Of a stretch of DNA of 64,000 bases, positions 23,851 to 34,900 are shown piece by piece. Each line of letters begins with the position of its first letter. The first letter of the stretch is position 1. The position numbers and the translations under genes were made by a program. The notes under the pieces were generated by a model that did no database searches, had not been told where the DNA came from, and worked only from the letters and a program-made list of their open reading frames with translations. Origin of the DNA: Psococerastis gibbosa (Eukaryota > Arthropoda > Insecta > Psocodea > Psocidae); contig OZ020489.1 of the NCBI GenBank assembly GCA_963971405.1, forward strand, positions 44,780,510-44,844,509, in the 5' to 3' direction.

Positions 23851-24231
23851 CTTTATGTACATGTAAATGTATATGAACGTTTATTCGAAGGTATGTGGCA
23901 ACAGTGGAGGGGAGGGGCTCAACTAGACCCTTAACACAGGGAATGAATTAAGAGACACAGTACAAAAGTAAACCTACCTGTGAATCGTAACACTACAATT
24001 ACAGTCAAGGTGGTCGAAGTGATAAGCGTAGGAAATCTTACTCGGATTTGAGGCGAACATAGATAATACTATCAAATAAACAATGGAAATATATTAAGCG
24101 TCAACACAATTATTAAATACTAAGGCGACGAAATCATCGTGGCACTACAGTCCATCAGCAACCCTGACAGCAGCAACGATAATAGTTCGTAAAATGGACA
24201 ACGTTCCTATAGAATTACTTGCTGTCAGTAA

Positions 24232-24482
24232 ATTCCCAATTATAACGCCAATGATTTATTTATGGAGAAACCTCGTTCTAATTGTTCATTTGTTGGCAAG
24301 GTGGAGTATTCTTTCCCGCTATAATTTTTTTTTTTTAATTTACAACAACTTTAGTGATTAATAATAATCTAGAACACCCAAATGATATACATAGTCCAAT
24401 AGCAAATATTAATTTCAAAGTGTACTTCAATACAATTCAAATGAACAACAAAGTCAACTGCTATTTCTTGTTAAAATGAATG
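24232..24482 (+). repeat. Dispersed repeat A, copy 2
   Basis: It matches 3735-3975 over about 250 bp, including TTCCCAATTATAACGCC, CAACTTTAGTGATTA and the shared end CAACTGCTATTTC-TGTT. It carries a T-run near 24327-24338. Confidence 0.6.
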
Positions 24483-24642
24483 AAAAGAAATAAAAAATTA
24501 TTGGGAATTGGCCCACCAATCAGAGGAGGACATTTTTCCACATTGTTTTCTTATTTATTTCTAGAGGAAAGTTGTCCGGATACATCTGACCACGCCGCGT
24601 CCCTCTTCCAGTTCGGCAACGTGTTCCTGATCATCAACCATC

Positions 24643-24835
24643 CAGTGGCGGATCCGCAGGGGGGAGGGGGGTCATCACCCCCCTATATGAGTAAATTCAT
24701 ATAAGATGTATCTATATATATATTTTTATTTATTTATAAAACTCTACTTTTCAACAACAACAAAATTGCCTTTTAAACTTACAAAAACACTTGTAACCCC
24801 CCCCCCCCCTAAATTTTCCGCTGGATCCGCCCTTG
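24643..24835. mobile_element. Short hAT MITE with exact 8-bp TSD
   Basis: Starts CAGTGGCGGATCCGC and ends CTGGATCCGCCCTTG. Both sides carry CAACCATC (24635-24642 and 24836-24843), an exact hAT-type 8-bp target duplication. Subterminal G and C runs (GGGGGGAGGGGGG; CCCCCCCCCCC) face each other. At 193 bp it cannot code for a transposase. Confidence 0.9.
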
Positions 24836-24934
24836 CAACCATCGTCCATTGTTATCGTGCACGTCTTCGACTAGTGACACTATTATTTGCTATTATTTGC
24901 ATACATTGTCTTCTTTTAGTTTGAACTTAACTTT

Positions 24935-25960
24935 GGAGACCGTCGAGACTCGCACTTGGTTAAGTCATGCTTTCGCCTGTTCCATTGGGTCAATGGTAAG
25001 CTTGTCAACTGGTGTAGGTTGACATCGAGAACGTATACCAGATTGCCAATGGCCAAAAATACATAAGGAAAGAACCGGTCCGAGTTTACTCGAACATGCT
25101 TTCCAATTTATCATGTAGTAGCTAGAGAGAATGAATAATTTCATGGAAAATCATTTTCCTATGGTTAAATTTCCGATATCTCGGGGGGGGGGGGGTGGGG
25201 GGGGGGGGGCAGGGCACGCAATGCATTTGACCGTGAATTTTCAATCATTTTTTCAAAAACATTTTTTTGCACAAAACCAAATAGTTTCTTGGGAAAGCAA
25301 TCTGTCCAGTATCGTTACGCAATTTAACACCTAAAACATGCCTGAAGGCAGAAATCATCGATGGAATGGTTTCACAGAAAAATTATTGTTTAGTCATTTT
25401 TCATTAAAATTTAGTTATTTTTTTTTTTTACCCCGAGAAGCAAACTATCAAGGGGCAAGCGACCCCCTGCATTTTGTCAACATTAATAACGACTATAATA
25501 TATGTGAATTTAAAAGAAATCGTTGGAGCCGTTTTGGATAAATAATTTTTTTAGACGTTTTTTTGGAGTTTTTTTAATATAAAACCCCCCAAATTGAGAT
25601 AGCCCAAAATAAAAATAAATGGTTCCGAGGTATGATTTTTGTGAACCTACATGCAGAATTTCATCAAAATCGACTGAGTAGTTTGCCCGGAAATCGATGA
25701 AAAGACAGACAGAGCGAGAGACAGACATTTCGTAAAAACCACTTTTTTGGGTTCCTGGTACCTCAAAACGTGTAAATCCGTTGAAATCTCGGAATCGAAA
25801 ATTTCGACCGTCACAAAGCTTTCCTTATACTACGTATAAATTGGAAAGCAACAATACAAATAATGTCCGAAATCCATGGGGTTGTTGGTATTAGACAAGG
25901 GACCTAAGGGACACTATAGGAAGGCCTGGGTCCATAAAAAGTCCTTCAAAACTTACAACA
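24935..25960 (+). repeat. Dispersed repeat B, copy 1, split by family C
   Basis: Left part 24935-25075 (ACTTGGTTAAGTCATGC, GCTTGTCAACTGGTGTAGG, CGTATACCAGATTGCCAATGG) and right part 25855-25960 (AATAATGTCCGAAATCCATG, GGTTGTTGGTATTAGAC) join to match the unbroken copy at 33285-33470. The split point is where transposon family C copy 2 sits. A partial copy lies at 12265-12345. Confidence 0.65.
25085..25850 (+). mobile_element. DNA transposon family C, copy 2
   Basis: Same ends as copy 1 (TGCTTTCCAATTTAT at 25097; ATAAATTGGAAAGCA to 25850) and the same internal order: G-run, AAAACCAAATAGTTTCTTGG, TTTCATCAAAATCGACTGAG and (GACA)n. No transposase is encoded. It interrupts repeat B; the copy of that repeat at 33285-33470 is the matching empty site. 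Family-level classification is open. Confidence 0.75.
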
Positions 25961-26110
25961 ATACAATGGAGACCGTCAATCCCACCTTGTAATACTGATC
26001 GGCACCGCCATGTATCACTTAACGATACGTTTCAAGCGATAGTGGGAGATTCTCACAAGTAGGAATAATTATTGGGTCCTCAGCCTGCAACCGTCCATCT
26101 TACCACACTT

Positions 26111-26240
26111 GGAAGGCTTTCGTGAGGAATAGGCCTACTAGCGCACCATTATGCATTGGAACATAATGCTAACCGAATTCTTTACTGTGTTTATGGTTGT
26201 ACAGTAAGGCATGTTCCAATGCAATTCCTCACGAAAACAT
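26111..26240. repeat. Interrupted inverted repeat
   Basis: Left arm CGTGAGGAAT ... GCATTGGAACAT and right arm ATGTTCCAATGCAATTCCTCACG are complements except for about 20 extra bases in the left arm (AGGCCTACTAGCGCACCATT). About 55 bp of loop separate them. Possibly a small MITE; no target duplication seen. Confidence 0.5.
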
Positions 26241-26389
26241 TCACTTGTGTGAAACATGATCGTATGGCAAATGGTATGGCAAGCAAACCAACTTAATAGT
26301 CTCGTCAAAATCCGATGCCGCATTATAGGACAGCTATAATACAATAGTAATGTCCAATGCCCCACAATTGTTGCCAAGTCGGCCCCAGT

Positions 26390-26769
26390 CAGGGCTGCCA
26401 GATCCAATCCAGCCAAGTTCAAAAACGGACAAGATGCAAAAAGTAATTTTACCCAGTGTCATTTTTTTTTCTCAAACTCCAATTTTACCAAGTTTAGTAT
26501 CATTTGAATTTTCTGTAAAATATAGAAATTTAATTTTTAATAAATTTGGCGCTAAATTCAAAATTGCGAAGTTATTGAAAAATTGAAAGACCTTATTTTC
26601 TATTATGCGATAATTAATTACTCACTAATTTAGTAATAAATTTTATTATTTTTTGGGTAACCCCTAAAAACCCGGACAATGGTTTGTCCGGTTTGTTAAC
26701 AAATTTTCAGCCGGACAAACCATTGATAAACCTGATTGTCCGGGGGAAAACCGGACATCTGGCAGCCCA
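26390..26769. mobile_element. Probable hAT-like MITE (GGGCTGCCAG ends)
   Basis: Outer inverted repeats CAGGGCTGCCAGATCC and GGACATCTGGCAGCCC. Inside are further paired motifs around GGACAATGGTTTGTCC and CCGGACAAACCATTG. No coding. The ends suit hAT MITEs, but I could not find an 8-bp target duplication. Confidence 0.6.
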
Positions 26770-26810
26770 TGATGAACTCTGTGGACAACTCGCAAACGAG
26801 ATCCGACCTG

Positions 26811-27195
26811 TTGGACACCGGATAGCGTTCAATTTAGAAGGAAGAATTCAAGGTCCTGCTATAAAGTTACGTGCGCTGTATGTTGGTACATGCATACATG
26901 GATATGCGTGTTTGGTATTATCATCCTATGCATGAATACGTTGGACACCGGATAGTTTTCAATTTAGATGGAAGGATTCAAGGTACTGATATAAAGTTAC
27001 GTGCGCCGTATGTTGGTATATCATGTTTGGTATTATCATCCTATGCATGACTTATACGTTGGACACCGGATAGACGGATAGTATTCAATTTGGATGGAGG
27101 AATTCAACGTACTGATATAAAGTTGCGCCGTATGTTGGTATTATATGACATGTATATGCGTGTTTGGTATTATCATCCTATGACATGACTAATAC
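26811..27195 (+). repeat. Three-unit tandem repeat (~118-137 bp)
   Basis: Each unit begins GTTGGACACCGGATAG, continues TTCAATTTAGA.GGA.GAATTCAA and TATAAAGTTACGTGCGC.GTATGTTGG, and ends GTTTGGTATTATCATCCTATG.CATGA. Units start near 26811, 26939 and 27058. They differ by small indels. The array starts 40 bp after the hAT-like element. Confidence 0.85.
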
Positions 27196-27424
27196 AGTAT
27201 CTGGTTGCAGGCTACAGCTCAACTGGCAACTTATGATAATTTTCTATCAAACAGTTAATCATCGACCACTTGTTGGGGAACATCCGACTCACACTCCAGC
27301 ATAGCGTGGGGGCAAAACTAATAGAAACAATGGAAAGGAAATAAAACACACATTCAGTATTTATCCCAAGAGGATGCTGGTTAATGATATTTACCACTGC
27401 TCACTCCCGGGAATACACCAAAAT

Positions 27425-27426
27425 CT

Positions 27427-27459
<33 letters not shown>

Positions 27460-27775
27460 CTTTAAGAGCGTACAGCCCGTAGGAAATTGGCAGCCCAAAA
27501 TGTAAAACTTTTTATTTTTTATTTAATTAACTAAGCATGTTATTAAAGATTTGGCTCATTAAAGTTGTAGAAGACTACTTCATGCATCATATAAGATATT
27601 TTTAATTTTCGAAATTGTAATTTTTTCATAAACATGATATAGGCATGATATTTTATAAACAATAACTTTTGACGTAAAATCGATTTTATAAAAAAAAACC
27701 TGCTAATTCGAAAACTAAAAATAGGGTACCTTATTATACAATATTATTATGCATGAAGTAGTCTTAGGGGATTGA
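27425..27775. mobile_element. Foldback MITE copy 2, preceded by a T-tract
   Basis: A T-run of about 32 lies at 27427-27459. It is followed by TTAAGAGCGTACAGCCCGTAGG, TGTTATTAAAGATTTGGCTC and TGTAGAAGACTACTTCATGC, matching the element at 4375-4757. The right arm pairs only in its inner part (GCATGAAGTAGTCTTA) and then stops, so the copy is truncated. Confidence 0.7.
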
Positions 27776-27959
27776 ATTTGAACCAACAACAAGAGTTTAA
27801 AAATGATAGCGTTATGACAATACAGTTTTTGACGTGACAACGTCTAATAAATCGATGAGCACTGGCTGGAATACTAGGTGCATGTACGAAAAGTGTGACG
27901 CCATGCGTGATGTTCGTAGGTGATGTTGGTTGGTGATGTTCATCCGTAACGCGGGTCTG

Positions 27960-28800
27960 TAACGCGGGTTTAAAGCAGGTTAAGGACTATCTCAATTTAA
28001 ATTATCTCCATGCCTTGATCTATTCTTCCTCTTTCTGGCCATACTACTATATACAGTATGTCGTGATAGGTGTGAAACGTGAGGAGGTGCGCCCTATTTG
28101 ACTATTTTAATAGAAAATAGGCCCTTTTCAGCCGCGTTTTTGGGGGTGTTAATATCAATTTGAAAACTTCAAACTACTTTAGTTCTTTTCCACCTTTCGT
28201 ACGCTTTCCAGACATATATTCAGTTTTACTATCCGCCTCTTCGTTCAGGGTCAGGTGAGTGTATAAGCCATCCGTGTTTCGGTGGAAAGCAGGTTCAAAG
28301 GGTACTTTTAAATTTACATGCATAGAGTAAAAAAAATTCCACAGCTTGCAATTTTCAACCGAAATAATTTTTTAATGTCTCATTAGAAGCAGTATGAATT
28401 CAGGTTTCAAACGAGTATAAATACATAGTTTCAAATTTACCCCTTCACCCCTTAAACACGAGTGGAACACAAAATTAGTAAACTGAGACGCATTTCCAGC
28501 AATCCAGCAATTGCATGGGCGGGTTTAAAGCAATTTTTTGGGCTGATGTGGAAGGCCTATTTAAATTATACCCATGTCTTCGTCTATTCTTCCTCTTTCA
28601 GGCCATGCTATATTTCTGGTGATCAAGCAAGGGTTTTGGCTTTGGGGATGTGAAACGTCAGGGGGTGCGCACGATTTTCAACAAAAATAGGCCTCTTTCG
28701 GCCGCGTTATTAGGCCTATCTATATAAAAAAAAATCAAACTACTGAAGGTCTTTTAAGGGATTTTCCACGTTTCTTTCTCTTTCCAGCCATACAGTATAT
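27960..28800 (+). repeat. Diverged ~0.54-kb tandem duplication
   Basis: The segment from 27967 (GCGGGTTTAAAGCA, AATTTAAATTAT, CTATTCTTCCTCTTTC.GGCCAT, GTGAAACGT, GGTGCGC, AATAGGCC, TTCGGCCGCGTT) recurs in the same order from 28510, an offset of about 543 bp. Spacing between blocks is kept. No coding frame spans either half. Confidence 0.7.
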
Positions 28801-30795
28801 TATTTAAGTTAATTAAGTTTAAGTTAATTTATGCGTTGTCACCGTTGTAAACCGACTAACAGGCAACCAATTTTTTTAGTACAACAAAAGTCTAAATAGC
28901 CGATAGCAACGGGACAGAACCAAAAATCCTATTCTGATTTGACTCGGATCACATTTGAAAGTTGGGTCACCCCATCAGAGCGCACATAAAAAATTCGTGT
29001 ATGGGGACGCAATTGTAAACATAGGCTACTTTACCTAGCCTAAACCTGTCAAAAAACGACACCTGCCATGTTTCCCAGTCACCAGGTGTCCACCTAGCCT
29101 AATTATCTAGTTAATAAACCTGTGCTAATGGCATGGAAACCGCCCTTTCATTAGTGATCAACAATTTGACAAAGCCAACATCAAATTTAATGTGATACCT
29201 TAACCTATCCACCCACTACCTGTATAAACATTGTCAATGTGGGCAAAATTACATAAAACACACATTTTAATTGACAGTTAAATTGCACAGTCCGTACAAT
29301 CAGGAATTACAGAATGCAAACACAAATCAGTGTGCAGGGGATGCAATATTTTAAAATAGAATTCTAGGTAATAGGATAAGTGTAAATAAACCGGTGCAGT
29401 TTACCTTATAAGCAGATATACTCTAGTTGCTAGCTCCACATTTTACACACGTAGGCTTATACATATTTCACACAAATTAAATAAAAACTGCGGCACACCC
29501 CTCACCGCACCAACACAAATCTGCACCCTCCATTTCTTCGATCCTGACTTCCATAGGATGAAGTGCTTCTCTGTAAGATGAATTATACAGCTATGTTTAG
29601 CTTAGCTACAAAGCATTCTTTTGTTAAGGCAGGTGACAGTGTATACATTAATGTTCACTAGGTGGCAGCACCTGCCGTGTACACAGGTTTGGCGCTGAAA
29701 TTTGAATTTTTGCAATTTATGACTTGGCTGTATGTCTTAAATTAAATTATCACTGTTATAGTACAGGTTTTCCAATATTACAATTGGTAGTATTATGCAA
29801 ATTCACACGTAGACATAATACAACAATGAAACCCTCTTCAATTCAAATATTTTGAAAATTTTCTGCATCATTAAAAAGGTCAAACTTACAAATAGTGGAT
29901 AAGTATTCGGCATTGAATTAATTAGGTTTTCTGATGAACAGACTGACAACGTGGAAGTTAGGTAGCTAAGTTGGGTAAATTACTTGAGCTATCGACCCTA
30001 TACGAAGAATAATTAATTACCTATGCATTCAAAACTAGAATGCACTTCGGACGTAAGGTACTATACGTTCCTTTTACAACTGAAGCAACTAGGCTTACTT
30101 ACTTTTTTGATATACTTTGACGTTCCAATGTAGGATTTCTCTCGTGACTTCGTAGAAACGAAACATGATTTGTAAATTATAGGCCTAATTAAAAATAAAA
30201 AGTTACAGCTGTTGCAGTGATAACACCATCATCAGACTGATGTATATTTATAAATTTAAAGTTGTAATTTTACACATTACTTTGACTTTTCCCTTGGACT
30301 TGCATCTCCAGCTTTATGTGTCCGGCAGGATTTCCGTAAACAGTCAGGTCTAAGGTAAATATATTTATTAATTATGCTGTATAATTATACCCACCAAGTT
30401 CCACATTTATTTCTTTTAACATCATGTTTGCACTATTGAATTACTATTAATAATGAAGTACTATTTCGGCTAACGCTAATATAGATGTTGGTTAACATGG
30501 ACTTTATTGCAGAGCAGACAGTGCCGCATGGCTCTCGTTCAGGATTCCTGGAAACATGAATCTAACAGTCGTAGGATAACCCAAACCGACCTCCAAAGGG
30601 CTCACGCATGCTTATTTTCTTACAATTCCTACAGGTATATGCAATAAAGATATGCTAGTTAATATCTCTTCCTAAAATTGTTTTTCAATATGCCTAATGC
30701 CAATTTATACTTCTTTTTTTTGGAATCACAGTTGACATTTTGTTATGAAAAATAGTAGTAGTTGCACCCAAATTTTACAGGATAATGTCATTAGA
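28801..30795. other. Long non-coding stretch
   Basis: AT-rich, without long frames on either strand and without a repeat I can place. It may hold unrecognised regulatory DNA or the 3' flank of an unseen gene; nothing is claimed. Confidence 0.6.
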
Positions 30796-30796
30796 A

Positions 30797-31046
30797 TATC
30801 ATCACCCTAAAGTCAGAAGGGCGTACGATCAAAGACAACATTTCAAGATATTTGCGTTTATGTGTCTGTGTAACCTAGTTTGCTACAAACAGTCAAATAT
30901 GCCCTCCTAATCCAAAATTTCAGTCTTACTGTTCAAGATTAAATTTTTCGCTGGATGCAAAGCTAATGACAAGGCCATTAACTATGATCATAACTCAATT
31001 TCCCCAAAAATGTTATTTACGCCCTTCTGACTTTAGGGTGACGATA
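30797..31046. mobile_element. MITE with 29-bp terminal inverted repeats
   Basis: Termini (30797-30825, 31018-31046) are reverse complements at 28 of 29 positions, 24 of them in one perfect run (core CACCCTAAAGTCAGAAGGG). The element is 250 bp with an AT-rich inside and no frame. If the ends are taken just inside TA, a TA target duplication is possible, suggesting Tc1/mariner type. Confidence 0.85.
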
Positions 31047-31396
31047 CATAGGGATTAAAATATATTGTGGCCTTGACAGGTAATAATTTTAATTGAGTGA
31101 CTAGTTAAACATTCTGTCGATGAAAATCATTAAGATAAGCAATTCAATCAGCTTAATGCAGTACACATAAATATTACTGCGGCATAATGTAATACAATTC
31201 CTATGAATAACAATAATTAAGAGACAACCGGAGGGGGGAAACCTGCGGGTTTAGAAAATATAATTTTATTGATGTCATAAAGTAGAAGACATGTTCCTAT
31301 ACATTTTGATGTACATTATGTGACGTCGCTATCACCGATCAGCTAATTATTGAACTTGTTTGATGAAAAAAACGGTCACTGAGGATTTAATTACAA

Positions 31397-31605
31397 AAAC
31401 TTTTACGGAACTCCTGCGACCAGACATCCACAGTCGCCGTGATGAAGCAGTAGAATCTGAGATGATAGGCCGTGGCCAATCTGAAGGCATACTTCCGTAC
31501 TTCCATAGCGTACATGGAAACTCACTTTCAGATCGACCTATCATCCAGGATTCTACTGTTTCATTACGGATCAGGACGTGAGGTTGCACGAGTTCCAAAA
31601 CTGTG
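31397..31605. repeat. Foldback element with ~105-bp arms
   Basis: Left arm (GGAACTCCTGCGACC, CAGTAGAATCTGAGATGATAGG) pairs with the right arm (CCTATCATCCAGGATTCTACTG, CACGAGTTCC). Because it is a palindrome, frames on both strands look open and alike; these are not genes. A single diverged arm recurs at 33870-33990. Confidence 0.7.
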
Positions 31606-31818
31606 TCTTCGTTCGTGACAGTCACATACTACACATCAAAATGTAGAGGAAAATTTCTTCTACGTTTTGACATCTCTTTTCTTCAAAGAGCGTACTGTGG
31701 GGGGTCCAGTTGCCTCATAACGATCGGAAAACGTTAGTCTCCGGCATTGAACTGTCTCCAGGTTATTTGGACGCTACTTCAGGGGAGGACTTGTTACGGG
31801 TACAGTTATTACTTATGA
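31606..31818. other. 3' flank of IMMP1L with MITE debris
   Basis: Holds CATCAAAATGTAGAGGAAAATTTCTTCT, a fragment of the 32-kb MITE family. It is downstream of the IMMP1L stop and probably includes its 3' UTR; no clear poly(A) signal was identified. Confidence 0.4.
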
Positions 31819-31986
31819 CTATCTTTTAACGTAGTCTTTTTCGCGAAACACCTTGACGTCCGGTAGAGGCCAGACCCGGCAGACGGCCCGGCCCCGAATG
31901 AGTCCTTGAGGCACAGGGCCGTAGCTCCGGCTGTCTGAAGAGTTGTGCCGGTTGTCTCCTTCCAGCCACACATGGCCCCTCGGAAC
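31819..31986 (-). CDS. IMMP1L: IMMP1L coding exon 3 and stop
   Basis: The acceptor TTTTTATTATGTAG precedes [12 protein letters not shown]. The exon encodes 55 residues including [14 protein letters not shown] and ends VKR with TAG. The VWLEGDN and GPVP blocks are the family's C-terminal motifs. Confidence 0.95.
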   Translation of the reverse strand, partial: VPRGHVWLEGDNRHNSSDSRSYGPVPQGLIRGRAVCRVWPLPDVKVFREKDYVKR

Positions 31987-34900
31987 CTACATAATAAAAA
32001 AATAAAGAAAAAGAAGTAGTACTTCAATTTAATTTACTAACCTCAGGACAGTGAGTTACTTAGGAGCAAGTCGGAGTCCCCCAATCACCAGATCCATTTT
32101 CTTTAAAACAAAATATAATTTCAAAAGGAACGTAGTGCTATCAAAAATCTCACATCCCTTAGAAGAAACTCTCCTACTCATATAAATTTTTAGATATTAG
32201 ATGTAGCCGTCAATAACACCGATTGGCTACAATAGTTGACCTCTTTCCAACCAATACCTGCACTAACCGTGAAATTTGCCAAATCAACTTCAACAGTTAT
32301 GGCCAATCGGTGTTAGAAACAAGCACACACCATACATAAAATAGCTGAGGAGTATTTCTTCTAAGGTATGCTGATATTTTTGACAGCTGTACAATCAATA
32401 TTTAGTTTTATAGATCTTTAGGGCATTTCCCCCTCCGTTTATCACTCAATCGTATTGGTTACACTCAGGTTTCCCTTTATGTCGATCCTCGCCCCTTCGG
32501 TTCAAAACTCAGTGCCCTACAAAAGGACTACACGTGACCAGCACAGTGCATTTACATTGTACATCCTGTCTCTAATTTCTCTATCAAGTATTCATATTGA
32601 AGACCGCTAATGAATCAAATCAAATCATATTAAATCATAACTCAATTTTTGATAGGCTTAGGTCTTAAAGCGAAAGGAGCGAAACAGAAAGGAAAGCAAA
32701 GTTGTTCAGTGGTCTTTGGTGATTTGAGAAGTCCTACCTTAGGCCCAATAGGAAATTGAGTACTAGTTGAATTTTCCAGGTTATTTTTATTTTTTTATTG
32801 TCGTAGGCAAAGAAATCCTTGCCCTATGCAAACGACCCCCCTGATTTTTGAAGCAAACTTAGAAATCAATGTCATTGCGTGGTCTTTGGTGAATATAAAA
32901 TTCTATGAGCTTAAATCTCATGGGAAATTGAATATTGTCAGGGTTATATAAGATAATATAATATAAATTCGTTTTTATGGATGTAGGCTCGATAATCTCA
33001 ATGCTCAATTTCAACGACCACGTTGGAAAGAAAGTATATGACCTCGATGTCAACCTACACCGGAAACAATAGACAAGTTGAGATTATCACTTTTTTTTTT
33101 GTAAAAAGGTTAATCCCATGCAAACAATTCAATGAATGTATCCGATTGACCACTTCAGTGCCTCACTAAGTTACCTAATAGGTACTTGTGTCGAGTATAG
33201 ACACGTCTCCGATCGCATGGCGTGTACAGAATTGCACATGTACAAGCACGCTACCACCTGGCCATCGAAGTCGATTAACATAACAGGCGTGAGCCGGACT
33301 CGTACTCGAACTTGGTAAGCATGGCTCAGCTTGTAGCCGGTGTCGAGGACGTGTACCAGTATGCCAATGGCTAAAATCCATACAGGAACAACACCAATAA
33401 TGTCCGAAAAATCAATGAGGTTCTTAGTTATGGACCACTTATTAGTCCATTAAAGCCTTTCAAAATAATAACACACGTGAGCCAGGCTTAGTTAAGGAAG
33501 TGCACCAGCCATTGACATTATCAAAGGTAAGATTTATAGTTAGCCTATGGCACATGTCTGTGTTACTTACAACGTCCCCGAAGAATCCCTTGATACGGTC
33601 TCCGGGCAAGGCAGTGACACGCTTGCAGACATTTTGGTTGGGGTTTGTGGGCGACTTGGCAATGACGATGTCACCACGACGGAACCTGCGAAGGCGCGGG
33701 CTGATATGCTCAGTTAGGATTACGTTGTTGGAGTATATGGTCGGCTCCATGCTGGGGCCCGTGCACTGCAAATGCAAATCATGTGTATTAGTCATAATAA
33801 AAAAAACTATATAGCCTAAATGAGCACTATAAAGTCTATAATTTCAATGTAACTGCAAAGGCTTTCACGGCCGGAGTCAAATGAAGAACCAGTAGAATCC
33901 GGGCTGATGGGCCGTGGTCGAATTGAAAGTGAAGTTCCAAACATTTCGTCAACGTCTGCGGTCGACATCTTCGGTGGCGCTGCGTAGACTTCGAAGGTTC
34001 TACTTCGGAGACTCCGTCGCTATGGAGTTGCGCTTTGGGGGCTGTGACATCTTTTTCTCAGCAAAGCGGGTTGAGGGAAGGAATAAAAAATATAGTAGAG
34101 TCTGTATAGCGGGTATTGTATGTATTACAGGCCGCGCTTAGATGAAGTTATATGGACACTGGACTTACTGCAGTATTCTAAAATCCGAATTAACAGTCCT
34201 TTCCTAGACTTGTGCCACATTAACCGCGATATTATTTTTTTATTATTTAACGGAAACCAGCACGGGCTTAGGAAAGGTAGATCTACAACCAGCGCACTTC
34301 TTTCTTTGGCTAAGGAGATACTGGGGGCATTTGATAATGGCCAGTCTCTATCACTCACCCTGTGTGATCTCAGCAAAGCTTTCGATTGTGTTAACCATGC
34401 GGTGTTGCTTGAGAAACTAAAGAAATATGGAATAGATGGGGTGGTTCTTCAGACCTTCATCTCCTACCTCTCAAACAGGCGGCAGTGTGTGTCCATTCAG
34501 GGAGCAATTTCTAAATGGTTGACTGTCAGGTACGGAGTCCCTCAGGGATCTGTCATAGGTCCCTTACTGTTCTTCATAATGGTGAATGATTTAGGCTTGC
34601 AGACCTTGCTATTTGCTGACGATGCAACTATATACTGTAGGGGCCCCTCACTCGCCGAAGCTCGAATGATGGCAGACGCCTTGCTAGCGGCGGCAGCCCA
34701 GTGGTTCGAGGACAACAAGCTTATACTTAACGAAGGAAAGACGCAAAAGATGACCTGTTCTATCCAGACCGGAACCCCGAACACGGAGAGGGATTGTGTT
34801 CAGCTGTTGGGCTTCACTGTGGACTCTAAGTTAAATTGGACTGCCCACTCTGAGCAGCTTTGTAAAAAAACTCTCTAAAGTAATATTTCTGTTAAGAAAA

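Noticed and set aside
26811-27195. CRISPR-like direct repeats
   Set aside because: Units are over 115 bp with no short spacers, in a eukaryotic repeat setting; an ordinary tandem repeat.
31347-31625. Similar open frames on both strands
   Set aside because: The interval is a palindrome, so both strands give nearly the same frame by construction.
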